This document shows, piece by piece, positions 27,465-36,438 of a stretch of 64,000 nucleotides of DNA. The notes under the pieces were generated by a model. That model saw nothing but the letters and a program-made list of their open reading frames with translations, did no database searches and had not been told where the DNA came from. Position 1 is the first letter of the stretch. Each line of letters starts with the position of its first letter. The position numbers and the translations under genes are program-made. Source of the DNA: Cyclobacterium marinum DSM 745 (GTDB lineage: Bacteria > Bacteroidota > Bacteroidia > Cytophagales > Cyclobacteriaceae); NCBI RefSeq assembly GCF_000222485.1, contig NC_015914.1, forward strand, positions 5,686,001 through 5,750,000, given 5' to 3'.

Positions 27465-29465
27465 TTACTCCAATGCACCTTCATTCGCTTGGAGTGACCA
27501 TCCCGGATTTTGGTAAATAACTGAATTTGAAGGATCTCCACTTGTGGAAGTGATAATAAAATGCTGAATGGCTATTGGTTCCAAGTAATGAGCGGTAGCC
27601 CATTTGTAACCATCCTTCACCAAATTGGTACCTCCAAGCATAATTCTGTAAGGAAGTAAGTAATCACTTTCATCAGGATTAGAAACATTTGGAGTCGCTG
27701 AATCATCTGTTCCTGCAGGAATCAATAATGTTTCATTGGTCTCTTCATCCACATACCAACTTTGCATAGGTCCCCACAATTTGAAACCTTTTGCGATATA
27801 AGGATCCGATTTAAGTTGATCCAAAGCTCTCCAACGTTTCAGGTCAAAAAACCGCATGCCCTCGGCAATCAACTCATTTCTTCTTTCTCTTCTGATATTG
27901 TACAAAATTGGATCTGAAAGCATTTCTCCGGAAGAATATGCGCCCATATCCCCTTCAGCTTCTTTGCTAATAATGGTATTGGCAATGGTAAGGTTAAAGT
28001 CAGGACTAACGCCGGCTCTCACCCTTAAGGCTTCCCAATAAGCGGCAGCTTTTGCGTCAATGCTTCCATTGGCTAGGTAAGAAGCTTCAATATAGTTCAG
28101 GTATGCTTCTGCTGCTCTAAACACTATTGAACCAACGGTACCTGCTTCACCTACTGTCTGAGATGGCAAATAACTAAACCCTTTCTTTATACCGTATCCG
28201 GTTACATATTTGGTTTCTTGGTTACCAATAATTTCCGGCTCCGTTATAAGAACAGGAGATCCATCTGCATTGGTTTGGCCTATTAACCTAACTTCACCTG
28301 CATCCTTCATAAATAATTGAAGCCTGTTGTCCCTATCAGCCTTTACATCGGCAATAAAATCGTCTCCATGATATCCTGAACCCGCTGCATAGATTGGTAG
28401 TCCATTGGCCATCAAGAAGCTTTCAACAAGTCCTTTAGTGTAACCTGTATTCCCACCGTTTGAATTGATATAAGCATTGATATTGTGACGAATACCTAAG
28501 GTATGGTCATATTGTCTCCAAAGTAATACTTCATCATACTGACTCATGTCCAAGTCTCCAAACATTTTATGGTATGGATTTTCAGAGGAATCATAGCCAT
28601 TATCCAGGGTATTGGTGGTCAATGAAACCTGATCAGCAACCAATTCAGCAGCTTCCATGGCTTCACCAAGAAAATAATCAATTTCTTGGTCTATATCAAG
28701 GCTGAAATTAGGGTTATCACCTTCTCCAGGCCATCCGGGACCACCAGGAACATGAGCTGTACCTTTATGGTAAAGCAACCATGTGGCTTCATGCAAAGCA
28801 ACCCTAGACTTGAAAGTCAATGCTGCCATTTGATTGATTCTGTTCTTTCCTCCCGGAGGGCTTACCAATAATAGGTTGATGGCAGAATCAAGGTCAGAAA
28901 TAATAAACCTCGCTACTTCATTTCTTGGTTTACGTTTTGAAACTTCAGTTAAGGTTTCTAAATCATCAAGTAGTGTGTTTTTAACTATTGGATAATCACC
29001 TAAACTTTGCACCTTATTGAAATATTCATAGGCCCTAAGAAAATAGCCTTCCCCGATATAATGCTCCACATTGGAAGTATTGCCAGAAATCCCATCGGCT
29101 TTCCAACGAGGGACAACAGTTTCCAAGAAATAATTCATGTCCCTTATTTGTCCAAAATTCCATGAACCACCTGTCTGACTAATTCTATATTCACCAGGTA
29201 TCCATCTATTACTGGCATTGGTAGTGGCTTGGTTATCTGTATGGTTGTCATAGCCAAAGGTACCTACATTCCAACCTGAATGCGTAGGAAAAGCATAATT
29301 AGCAATGGTATAAGCCGCCAAATCAGCTTCTGAGTGCAGGTAAGCTTCAGGTGTTACTACGGATAAAGGCTCTCTTTCCAGAAACTCATTACAAGACATG
29401 TTCAACAATGGCAATACCATCGCTAAGGCTATATATAATTTAGATTTTATATGTATTCTCATCAC
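27465..29465 (-). CDS. SusD/RagB-family outer membrane lipoprotein
   Basis: 666-residue SusD-type lipoprotein, longer than the other three in the window. Signal peptide MMRIHIKSKLYIALAMVLPLLNMSC with lipobox LNMSC, lipidated C25 (the second Met may be the true start). SusD-like half: GEGYFLRAYEYFNKVQSLGDYPIV and AALTFKSRVALHEATW. RagB half: VFRAAEAYLNYIEASYLANG, RRERRNELIAEGMRFFDLKRWRALDQL, then HFIITSTSGDPSNSVIYQNPGW and a short extra tail. It follows the STN-type SusC by 9 bases and closes the second sigma/FecR/SusC/SusD group. The extra length lies mainly in the middle, where the ligand-binding loops are. Substrate unknown. Confidence 0.95.
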   Translation of the reverse strand: MMRIHIKSKLYIALAMVLPLLNMSCNEFLEREPLSVVTPEAYLHSEADLAAYTIANYAFPTHSGWNVGTFGYDNHTDNQATTNASNRWIPGEYRISQTGGSWNFGQIRDMNYFLETVVPRWKADGISGNTSNVEHYIGEGYFLRAYEYFNKVQSLGDYPIVKNTLLDDLETLTEVSKRKPRNEVARFIISDLDSAINLLLVSPPGGKNRINQMAALTFKSRVALHEATWLLYHKGTAHVPGGPGWPGEGDNPNFSLDIDQEIDYFLGEAMEAAELVADQVSLTTNTLDNGYDSSENPYHKMFGDLDMSQYDEVLLWRQYDHTLGIRHNINAYINSNGGNTGYTKGLVESFLMANGLPIYAAGSGYHGDDFIADVKADRDNRLQLFMKDAGEVRLIGQTNADGSPVLITEPEIIGNQETKYVTGYGIKKGFSYLPSQTVGEAGTVGSIVFRAAEAYLNYIEASYLANGSIDAKAAAYWEALRVRAGVSPDFNLTIANTIISKEAEGDMGAYSSGEMLSDPILYNIRRERRNELIAEGMRFFDLKRWRALDQLKSDPYIAKGFKLWGPMQSWYVDEETNETLLIPAGTDDSATPNVSNPDESDYLLPYRIMLGGTNLVKDGYKWATAHYLEPIAIQHFIITSTSGDPSNSVIYQNPGWSLQANEGALE

Positions 29466-29474
29466 AAATTCTCT

Positions 29475-32400
29475 TTAGAAGTTAACATTTAGACCCAATG
29501 AATAAACAGTGGAGAAAGGATAGGTTTTACCATCATTCCAACCGGATAATCCTACTGATTCAGGATCAAATATTTTAGACATTTTAGAGAAGGTCAAAAG
29601 ATTTTCTCCCGATACATAAAAGCGGGCGTTTCCTACACCAATTCTGGAAACAATTTCAGATGGGAGGCTGTAACCAATTTGCAAGTTTTTCAGTCTCATA
29701 TAGGCTGCACTTTGCAAAAACCTTGTCTGGGTCTGGTTGTTTTTACTATTATCAAATACAGGTCTCGGAAAATAGGAATCAAGATTCACATCTGCCAGTC
29801 CTGCTTGTACCATTGGCGAGTTCTCGTCTCTGTAAAAATCCATGTGCTCCATAAATCCAGCTGCCTGCCACATATTTTGACCTCCGGTACCCCAGAAATA
29901 GGGTCCGTTTGGCATCCAGTCTCTTTTACCCACACCTTGGATAAAAATTCTGAAATCCCAATTTCTATATTGTCCGGAAAGATCTAGGCTATATCTAAAT
30001 CGAGGAGTAGAGTTACCTATTATTTTTCGATCTCCTGAATCCCCAAGGGTATTGCTTCCGGCGTTAACTGTTCCATCCCCATTCAAGTCTTTGTACATGA
30101 TATCTCCGGCCATCCAATTGGTACCCATTTGGTTTTGGTTGGTGGTTTCCAGGTGCTGATCCATTTCTGCCTGATCTTTTGCAATCCCCACTGTCTCATA
30201 ACCCCAGATATTGCCACTCAATTCACCTTCGTACCACTGACTAAGGTTATAAGTATCGTTGGGATACTTTGTCACTTTCATTTGATCGTCTGAAAGGACA
30301 CCTCTCACAGTATAATTAAAGTCACCTATATTATCTCTCCAGGTAGACTCAAATTCAAATCCCCAAGATTTTAAATCAGCATTATTGATCAGAGGAACAC
30401 CTGTTCCCAAAATTGCAGGTAATTCCTGTGCCGGGCCCACCATGTCCAAAGTCAATCGGGTAAAGTAATCAAAATTCATGGTCAGGCGATTATCAAACAT
30501 CCCCATATCCAAACCTATATTGTAACTTCTTACTCTTTCCCAAGTCATGAACCTACTGATTAAACCGGGTGCAGTAGCAGTATTTGGCTTTACACCATTT
30601 ACTAACCAACTTCCGGAATTAACTGAGAAAGGCTGCGTAAGGTAAAATGGGTACCAGCTTGAAGTATTCTGATTGCCCAGTTCTCCATAAGAACCCCTGA
30701 TTTTAAACATCTGAATTTTGTCATCCCAAGTCCAAAAGTCTTCTCGAGCTAAATTATAACCTACTGATGCAGAGTTAAACAAATTCCATCTCAAGTCCTG
30801 AATAAACCTTGAAGAGCCATCATACCTTGAATTGAATTCAAAAAGGTATTTTTCTTTGTAGTTATAGTTCAATCTTCCAAAGAAACCGGCGGTAGCCCAA
30901 TGATTAAGGGCACCTGCATTTTGAAAATTGTCAGTAGCCGTATTGATAGAAATTACAGTAGGAGTAATTAAACCCGTTCTACTAGCACTGATGTTTCTGT
31001 ATTTATTCAATTCAGAATTGAAACCTGCCATTACCTTAAAGTTATGGCCTTCACCAATCTCAAAGCTGTAATCAGAATAGATATTTGTGGTAAAGAAATC
31101 CTCTTTCTGGTTAAATTGACTTACTGCAGTATGTCCTGCGGCATTCCAGAATACAGGTGCCGGATAAGCTTCTCCATCAACATCATAAGCAAAGGCGGGT
31201 AAAACGTTGGTGTCATTATTGGTATTGATCAACCTGTAGTTAATGCTGGCAATGATATTCCAGTTATCTTTTGGGGTATAAGTCAATTGACCCTGCATAT
31301 AATAGAAGTCTTTCAGGTTGTTTACCCTACCTCCTGTTTTCATCTGATTGATTTCAGAAGGGTAAGAATAATAGCCATTGGGATCTTTTACCGGCACAGT
31401 TGGCCATCTTCTGGCAACATTGTGATAAAACAAGTTGTTCAAATGCATCGCTTTTGTGAAATTTTCTCTCACAAACCTATTGTTGTATAAAAAGGACAGC
31501 TTATCGTTAATTTTAAGGTCAACTTTCGCAGTGATGCCATACCTGTTGAAATTATCGTCTGCATGTCTGGTAAGTCCACCCTGGTCCAGATAATTGGCCG
31601 AAACGTAGTATTTGGCATTTTCACTCCCACCATTCACACTCAAATTGTGTTCTTGACTAAAAGTCATTGATTTATATTGCTCTGCAAACCAATCCGTATT
31701 TCCATTGGATGCAGAATAATATTGCCAACGTTCTCCATTATTATCAGGAATGGTAGAAGTTTCTAGCGTACCATTTTGGTATTGAACAATGCGATCTATG
31801 GTTTCATCGTCAAATATGGGGCTTCTTCCCGCATGGTATGCCGCTTCATTGTAATACAAAGCAAAAGTATGTGAATCCATCATCTCAGGCAAACCCCTAG
31901 GCTGTCCAAAACGGAAGTTATTGTTGTAATTTACTTTGGCCTTTCCTTCTTTACCACTTTTAGTCGTTACTAAGATCACACCAAATGCCGCTCTTGACCC
32001 ATAAACAGATGCAGCAGCTGCATCTTTTAGCACCGTAATATTTTCAATATCCTGAGGATTAAGGGCATTCAGATCTCCGTCCATCCCATCGATTAATACC
32101 AAAGGGGAAGAGGTAGAGCCTTGTCCTATAGTACCGGCACCTCTAATATTGAAGTTTAAAGATTGATCCAATTCGCCTCCAAGACCACCGGTTTGCAAAT
32201 TTAGCCCCGGGATAACACCTTGAAGCATTTGCCCCACATTTTGTACCGGCCTCTCTGCAATTACTGCTGCGTCTATGGTAGTTACCGCTCCAGTTAAGTT
32301 AGCCTTTTTCTGCTCACCAAAACCAACAACTACCACTTCATTTAGTGAAGAAATTTCTTCAACAAGGGTAACATTTATTACGCTTTGGGATCCTACCTTA

Positions 32401-32984
32401 ATCTGTTGAGCTTCGTAACCTATAAATGAAAAAACCAATTCAGAACCTTCAGGTACACTGATGGAGTATTTGCCATCCAAATCCGTGGCCGTACCTACGG
32501 AAGTTCCCGGTATAGAAACTGTGACCCCTGGTATAGGGGCGCCGCTTTCGTCAACAACCGTACCCCTAATATCTATAGCAAATTTTTCAATTTTATTTTT
32601 TGCTAAAACCGGTGACAGTTTATTAACCTTTGACTTTTTTATTACGTATATATTCTCGTTAACCCTTTTAAAGTCATAAGGGACTATGGTCGCTAACCTT
32701 TCAAGTGCCTCTTTCAGGTTACTGGAAACACTAAGCTTAACTTTGGTTTTATCTGTCAATACGGATTGATTGTAAGCAAAAATGAAATCAGTTTGCTTTT
32801 CTAACTTACTTAGAACATCAACCAACGATTCTCCGTTGGCATACAATTGAACCTGATAATCTTCCAAACTCTGGCTGGTAGAAGGCTCTGCCACCAAGGT
32901 CTGGATTCCCAACAACATGGGTAAGAAGAGTTTTAAAGTTTGTTTTGAAATACGCACAATTATCCTCAGTAAATAATTTTTCAT
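29475..32984 (-). CDS. SusC/RagA TonB-dependent transporter with STN signalling domain
   Basis: 1169-residue outer-membrane importer. Signal sequence to about residue 32; STN domain about 45-115 (LYANGESLVDVLSKLEKQ); carboxypeptidase-regulatory-like domain about 137-208; TonB-box-like NEVVVVGFG at 215-223; plug with VLKDAAAASVYGSRAAFGVILVTTKSG; barrel ending YSLGLNVNF. The STN domain and the upstream FecR and ECF sigma genes make this a second complete surface-signalling transporter, parallel to the one at 6331-11482 but not a close copy. The gap to the FecR gene is 136 bases and contains a strong hairpin. SusD follows at once. Intact; substrate unknown. Confidence 0.95.
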   Translation of the reverse strand: MKNYLLRIIVRISKQTLKLFLPMLLGIQTLVAEPSTSQSLEDYQVQLYANGESLVDVLSKLEKQTDFIFAYNQSVLTDKTKVKLSVSSNLKEALERLATIVPYDFKRVNENIYVIKKSKVNKLSPVLAKNKIEKFAIDIRGTVVDESGAPIPGVTVSIPGTSVGTATDLDGKYSISVPEGSELVFSFIGYEAQQIKVGSQSVINVTLVEEISSLNEVVVVGFGEQKKANLTGAVTTIDAAVIAERPVQNVGQMLQGVIPGLNLQTGGLGGELDQSLNFNIRGAGTIGQGSTSSPLVLIDGMDGDLNALNPQDIENITVLKDAAAASVYGSRAAFGVILVTTKSGKEGKAKVNYNNNFRFGQPRGLPEMMDSHTFALYYNEAAYHAGRSPIFDDETIDRIVQYQNGTLETSTIPDNNGERWQYYSASNGNTDWFAEQYKSMTFSQEHNLSVNGGSENAKYYVSANYLDQGGLTRHADDNFNRYGITAKVDLKINDKLSFLYNNRFVRENFTKAMHLNNLFYHNVARRWPTVPVKDPNGYYSYPSEINQMKTGGRVNNLKDFYYMQGQLTYTPKDNWNIIASINYRLINTNNDTNVLPAFAYDVDGEAYPAPVFWNAAGHTAVSQFNQKEDFFTTNIYSDYSFEIGEGHNFKVMAGFNSELNKYRNISASRTGLITPTVISINTATDNFQNAGALNHWATAGFFGRLNYNYKEKYLFEFNSRYDGSSRFIQDLRWNLFNSASVGYNLAREDFWTWDDKIQMFKIRGSYGELGNQNTSSWYPFYLTQPFSVNSGSWLVNGVKPNTATAPGLISRFMTWERVRSYNIGLDMGMFDNRLTMNFDYFTRLTLDMVGPAQELPAILGTGVPLINNADLKSWGFEFESTWRDNIGDFNYTVRGVLSDDQMKVTKYPNDTYNLSQWYEGELSGNIWGYETVGIAKDQAEMDQHLETTNQNQMGTNWMAGDIMYKDLNGDGTVNAGSNTLGDSGDRKIIGNSTPRFRYSLDLSGQYRNWDFRIFIQGVGKRDWMPNGPYFWGTGGQNMWQAAGFMEHMDFYRDENSPMVQAGLADVNLDSYFPRPVFDNSKNNQTQTRFLQSAAYMRLKNLQIGYSLPSEIVSRIGVGNARFYVSGENLLTFSKMSKIFDPESVGLSGWNDGKTYPFSTVYSLGLNVNF

Positions 32985-33052
32985 ACTTTTATAAGGTTAA
33001 ATTAATAAATGTAGGTTTTAGCCGGACTCGGATAATTCCTTTTGATTTAATC

Positions 33053-33076
33053 CCGGAACTGTTGCAGCAGTTCCGG
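33053..33076. other. Hairpin between fecR-like gene and susC
   Basis: CCGGAACTG (33053-33061) pairs perfectly with CAGTTCCGG (33068-33076), loop TTGCAG. The T-rich tail is on the plus strand (ATCTTTTTTG), which has no gene to end, so on the transcribed minus strand this is probably a processing or stability structure, as at 9735-9777. Confidence 0.55.
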
Positions 33077-33120
33077 ATCTTTTTTGTTTAAAGTTTTAAA
33101 GCTTACATAGGCAGTTTCAT

Positions 33121-34107
33121 TTAATTGATGCAACTTTTATAGTTTAGAATAATCTTTCTTTCATCTACCTTTTCCCAGTCAAAATCAACTATGTTTTTTA
33201 ATCCATATAGGATTGAATAGAGGCTTTTATTGGAATAAGTAGAACGAATGGTACAGGATTCATCAACGTCCCCTCTAATTTCGATTTCAATGTGGTACAT
33301 GGATCCAATTGTGGCTATAACATCTTCGAATGGAACAAAGTCGAATGACATCTTTTCAGCTTTCCAAGCTAGTTCTTCTTCTATGTCAATTTCTTCCACA
33401 TGAACTTCCTTGTTGATTCGATTGATGGTTGCTTTCTGATTTGGATCTATTAAATTTAAACTTGCTCCTTTAGTGAGATCATTTGTCACGCCAACCTTTC
33501 CACTTGCAACCACCACTTCAACCAACTCCTCATTGGCAGCATTTATATTAAAGGAAGTTCCCAATACCCGCGTTAAAACACCATTGGTAACCACTTCAAA
33601 TGGTTTTTCCTTATTTTTAACTACATTAAAAAACCCTTCTCCTTCCAAGATCACTTCTCTTTTGTCCCCGGAGAAATTTATTGGAAATCGGATACAAGAA
33701 TTGGTATTCAAAAATACTGTCGAACCATCAGGTAAGGTAAATGTTCCTTTCTGGGTTTGACTGGTCACTTTTTCTACCCATTCCTGATCAGCTTTACTTC
33801 CAAGGCCGTAAGAAAACAAAAAATAAGTCAGGGAAAAACCTATCAATAAAACGGCCGCCCATTTGAAAATGATCAAAGGATTAAACGAAACCTGATTACC
33901 CTTTTTCCTTTCATCAATCTTTCGCTTGACATTGTTTTTCAATGCCAATTCCTCAGCCGGAGATAGCGGCCAATTTATTTCTCTCCTCTGAATCAGATCA
34001 AAAATCTGTTTTATTTGATCTAGTTCTTCGGGACTAGCCTTTCCATTGGCCTGCTTCTTTAATAAAGCTATAAATATTTCTTTGTTCATTGATTTCATGC
34101 TTGTCAT
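33121..34107 (-). CDS. FecR-family anti-sigma factor
   Basis: 328-residue single-pass membrane protein. The cytoplasmic part covers 1-77 (the true start may be Met4 or Met7), the transmembrane segment about 78-100 (LIIFKWAAVLLIGFSLTYFLF), the periplasmic FecR domain about 118-210 (GTFTLPDGSTVFLNTNSCIRF, VILEGEGFFNVVK, RVLGTSFNINA) and a DUF4974-type end (VPFEDVIATIGSMYHIEIEI). It should keep the ECF sigma factor of the gene 143 bases upstream inactive until the STN domain of the downstream SusC signals that substrate is bound. It is diverged from the other FecR at 9796-10782, which suggests that each regulates its own locus. Confidence 0.94.
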   Translation of the reverse strand: MTSMKSMNKEIFIALLKKQANGKASPEELDQIKQIFDLIQRREINWPLSPAEELALKNNVKRKIDERKKGNQVSFNPLIIFKWAAVLLIGFSLTYFLFSYGLGSKADQEWVEKVTSQTQKGTFTLPDGSTVFLNTNSCIRFPINFSGDKREVILEGEGFFNVVKNKEKPFEVVTNGVLTRVLGTSFNINAANEELVEVVVASGKVGVTNDLTKGASLNLIDPNQKATINRINKEVHVEEIDIEEELAWKAEKMSFDFVPFEDVIATIGSMYHIEIEIRGDVDESCTIRSTYSNKSLYSILYGLKNIVDFDWEKVDERKIILNYKSCIN

Positions 34108-34250
34108 AATAAAAGTAACATGAAACCCGTTTTACACTTAGAAAGTAAAAAATTTATTTAAACAATTACCTACTTTTAATAATTTATTAATCAAACTAAT
34201 TTAATATTTTTAAATTATAATTTTACATATTGGATAAACTAAAAAATTTA

Positions 34251-34817
34251 TTAAATTAAATAGGTGAAAAATTGGTAAAAACAAAAAAATATTCCGTTCA
34301 CATTTTTTTTAATAAATTTTAAGGCTTTATTCAAATGGGCTTCAACTGTGCGGATTGAAATATTCAATTGGCTTGCAATTTCTTTATTTGAAAGTTGTTC
34401 TTCCCTACTTAGAATGAAAACTTCTCGACACTTCGCAGGTAATTGATTTATTATAATTTTTAAATTAGAGGCCATCTCTTTTTCTTCCAAGAGCAAGTCA
34501 ACCCCCAAATTATCCGGCAGATGATTAAAAAACTGATCAAGATCAGTTGTCGGTTTTAAATCCCTAATAGCGTTCATCGCCTGAAATTTAACCGCCCTAA
34601 ACAGGTAGCTCTCTAATTTTTCAATTTTATTGGACTTAGCTCTTTCCCATAATTTCACAAATACCTCTTGCACAATATCTTCACAAACAATCTGATCTTC
34701 AAAGATTTTATAGGCATATACAAAAAGCTGCTTCCAATACTTTTCGTAAATAGCATTGAATGCCTCCTCTTTTCCTTTATAAAGGAGTCGACTAAGATCT
34801 TTATCAGTTAAGTTCAA
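34251..34817 (-). CDS. ECF RNA polymerase sigma-70 factor (SusC/FecR-coupled type)
   Basis: 188-residue ECF sigma factor. Region 2 at about 14-85 (KEEAFNAIYEKYWKQLFVYA, CEDIVQEVFVKLWERA), region 4 at about 120-172 with helix-turn-helix IASQLNISIRTVEAHLNKAL. It ends in a hydrophobic aromatic tail (FFCFYQFFTYLI), a feature of this Bacteroidota group that the sigma factor at 10895-11482 shares. It heads the group sigma, FecR, STN-SusC, SusD. The DNA on both sides is very A+T-rich. It is predicted to activate its own SusC/SusD genes; no target promoter could be defined from the two loci by eye. Confidence 0.94.
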   Translation of the reverse strand: MNLTDKDLSRLLYKGKEEAFNAIYEKYWKQLFVYAYKIFEDQIVCEDIVQEVFVKLWERAKSNKIEKLESYLFRAVKFQAMNAIRDLKPTTDLDQFFNHLPDNLGVDLLLEEKEMASNLKIIINQLPAKCREVFILSREEQLSNKEIASQLNISIRTVEAHLNKALKFIKKNVNGIFFCFYQFFTYLI

Positions 34818-35125
34818 TTAGCTTTATAGGATATTTTGACCGCTAAATAAAGCTATTTTTTATTTATCAAAAAAATTAAAATTTCATGAAATAAATGAAA
34901 TAAAATGACTAAGTAAATGCATATCCCACCCCTTTCATAATTAAAAATATGGTCTTTAATACCTGATTTCAAATAAATTACTTCCTTCAATAAAAACACG
35001 GTCTAAGCTATTTGTAAATCTAATTTATCATCAATTTCGGGAAAAATTAATCACCTATATCCTTACTTTTTATCTTTACGATTGATAAACCATTCCTTTT
35101 CACCAAGAAAATTATTGTATATCAA
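34818..35125. other. A+T-rich intergenic region
   Basis: About 300 bases between the ECF sigma start and the stop of the glycerophosphodiesterase gene. No gene, repeat or clear terminator. Short near-repeats TGAAATAAA are visible near 34885-34900; no firm promoter. Confidence 0.5.
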
Positions 35126-36040
35126 TTAATTTATTATTGAAGGTTTTTTCGATGTACTATAACTGGGAACCACGGGTTTGATTCCAAATTCATCGGCATG
35201 TTTCATGGCTGTTACAATATCATTGACCAAAGGGAATTCTATTCCCAAATCAAACAATTGCTTCATAATCTCAGGATCATCAGTTCCGAAATAATTGATA
35301 CCTATACCTTTTTCATGAAGGCTTTTGGTATAATTTTGAAATTCCGGCGTAATATGGCCTTTCAATTGAATAAAATTCGCTTTCATTGCAATGGTCCCTT
35401 CCACATAGTCCAATCCTCCGGATTGTCTCTCCATATTACAGATCAAAATTTTATCTGAAACAGACCTTGCCCCCTTTGCTGCACCTTCTCGTACAGCCAT
35501 TACTGCCTGGTGGGTTTTTCCCATTTCCAGAATAACCTCAGCAACTTTTTTACCTAGCTCATATCCACCCTTCAAATGAACATTTAACCAAATATTAGCC
35601 GGCATCATTTCCAAAACCTCTCTTAAAACAGGCACCTGGGTACCGGCAAAAGCCTTGTCTTTCCAGCTCCCGGCATCCAAGCTTCTTATTACTTTCGAAT
35701 CGGTTAAGGCCACTTCCCCACTTCCGTTGGTGGTTCTGTCTAGGGTCCCATCATGCATGATAATCAATGCAGAATCCCTGCTAAACTGAACATCAAATTC
35801 AATCATCTGCGCTCCTGAAGCAATGGATTGTTCAAATGCAGGAATGGTATTTTCGGGATGACTAGTCATCGCTCCCCTGTGCGCACAAAAGCCTTTGCTC
35901 GGCATTTCTACATTTTGAGCCATGGTATTTTGTAGCAGAGTTACACTCATCAATAATAATAGAATGATAAGTGCTGAAACAGCTTTTCCACTAACTACAT
36001 TAATAGAAATCCTGTTTTTAATTGAATTTTGTAAGGGCAT
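35126..36040 (-). CDS. Glycerophosphodiester phosphodiesterase, exported
   Basis: GDPD-family enzyme, 304 residues, releasing sn-glycerol 3-phosphate and an alcohol from glycerophosphodiesters. A long N-terminal stretch with a hydrophobic core at 21-38 (VSALIILLLLMSVTLLQ) ending near MAQ is a signal peptide, so it acts in the periplasm or outside. Catalytic and metal motifs: H54-R-G with the downstream PENT (62-65), E81-F-D83, and H96-D-G-TLDRTT. The C-terminal TIM-barrel segment LFDLGIEFPLVNDI resembles the usual GVDGIITD end. With three PhoD-like phosphatases nearby it supports use of organic phosphate esters by this island. A good promoter candidate lies just upstream. Gap of 398 bases to the mannonate dehydratase gene, so it is a separate unit. 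Confidence 0.93.
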   Translation of the reverse strand: MPLQNSIKNRISINVVSGKAVSALIILLLLMSVTLLQNTMAQNVEMPSKGFCAHRGAMTSHPENTIPAFEQSIASGAQMIEFDVQFSRDSALIIMHDGTLDRTTNGSGEVALTDSKVIRSLDAGSWKDKAFAGTQVPVLREVLEMMPANIWLNVHLKGGYELGKKVAEVILEMGKTHQAVMAVREGAAKGARSVSDKILICNMERQSGGLDYVEGTIAMKANFIQLKGHITPEFQNYTKSLHEKGIGINYFGTDDPEIMKQLFDLGIEFPLVNDIVTAMKHADEFGIKPVVPSYSTSKKPSIIN

Positions 36041-36438
36041 GTTTTCTTCTGATGAATTTAATCAAATTTATTGTTTTCGATCGATTAACAAGGTAATTCC
36101 CTTTACCGAAAATTTCAAACCATTAGTCCCAGTAATAAAGCCCCAAATCAAATTGATAACAAGGATTTGACAATTATTTAATCAGGAGTGAGGAATTTGA
36201 GCTTGATTTATGATTTGAACCCAAACGGAGCGGTTTTGTCAGTATTGTTGCATAAAAAGGCAACAATACTGATAAATCCTTGATATACTTGTTAATTCTC
36301 CAAATGGCTATGAGCCATGAGTATGTTATTACGACCCGTTGGATCTAATGATCAAAAAAATAAATAAGCAGGGTTATAAATTAATTCCGGCACATAACCG
36401 AAGCGCTAATGCAAATCTCAAGTTTAATTTAAAAAAAA
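36041..36438. other. Intergenic region with promoter and hairpins
   Basis: No gene. It contains the promoter candidate for the glycerophosphodiesterase (36063-36091) and a perfect 13-base hairpin (36239-36251 with 36260-36272, arm TCAGTATTGTTGC, loop of eight bases). The hairpin lies 167 bases beyond the mannonate dehydratase stop; no T run follows on either strand, so a terminator role is uncertain. A small ATGGCT-ATG-AGCCAT hairpin is at 36304-36318. Confidence 0.6.
36063..36091 (-). promoter_or_regulatory. Promoter candidate for the glycerophosphodiesterase gene
   Basis: On the minus strand TTG (36091-36089), an 18-base spacer and TAAATTTG (36070-36063), a full match to the Bacteroidota -7 consensus TAnnTTTG with suitable spacing. 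The start of transcription would fall about 15 bases before the ATG at 36040. Confidence 0.5.

Noticed and set aside
36239..36272. 13-base hairpin downstream of uxuA as a classical terminator
   Set aside because: It is 167 bases from the stop and no T run follows on either strand; kept only as an unexplained hairpin in the intergenic entry.
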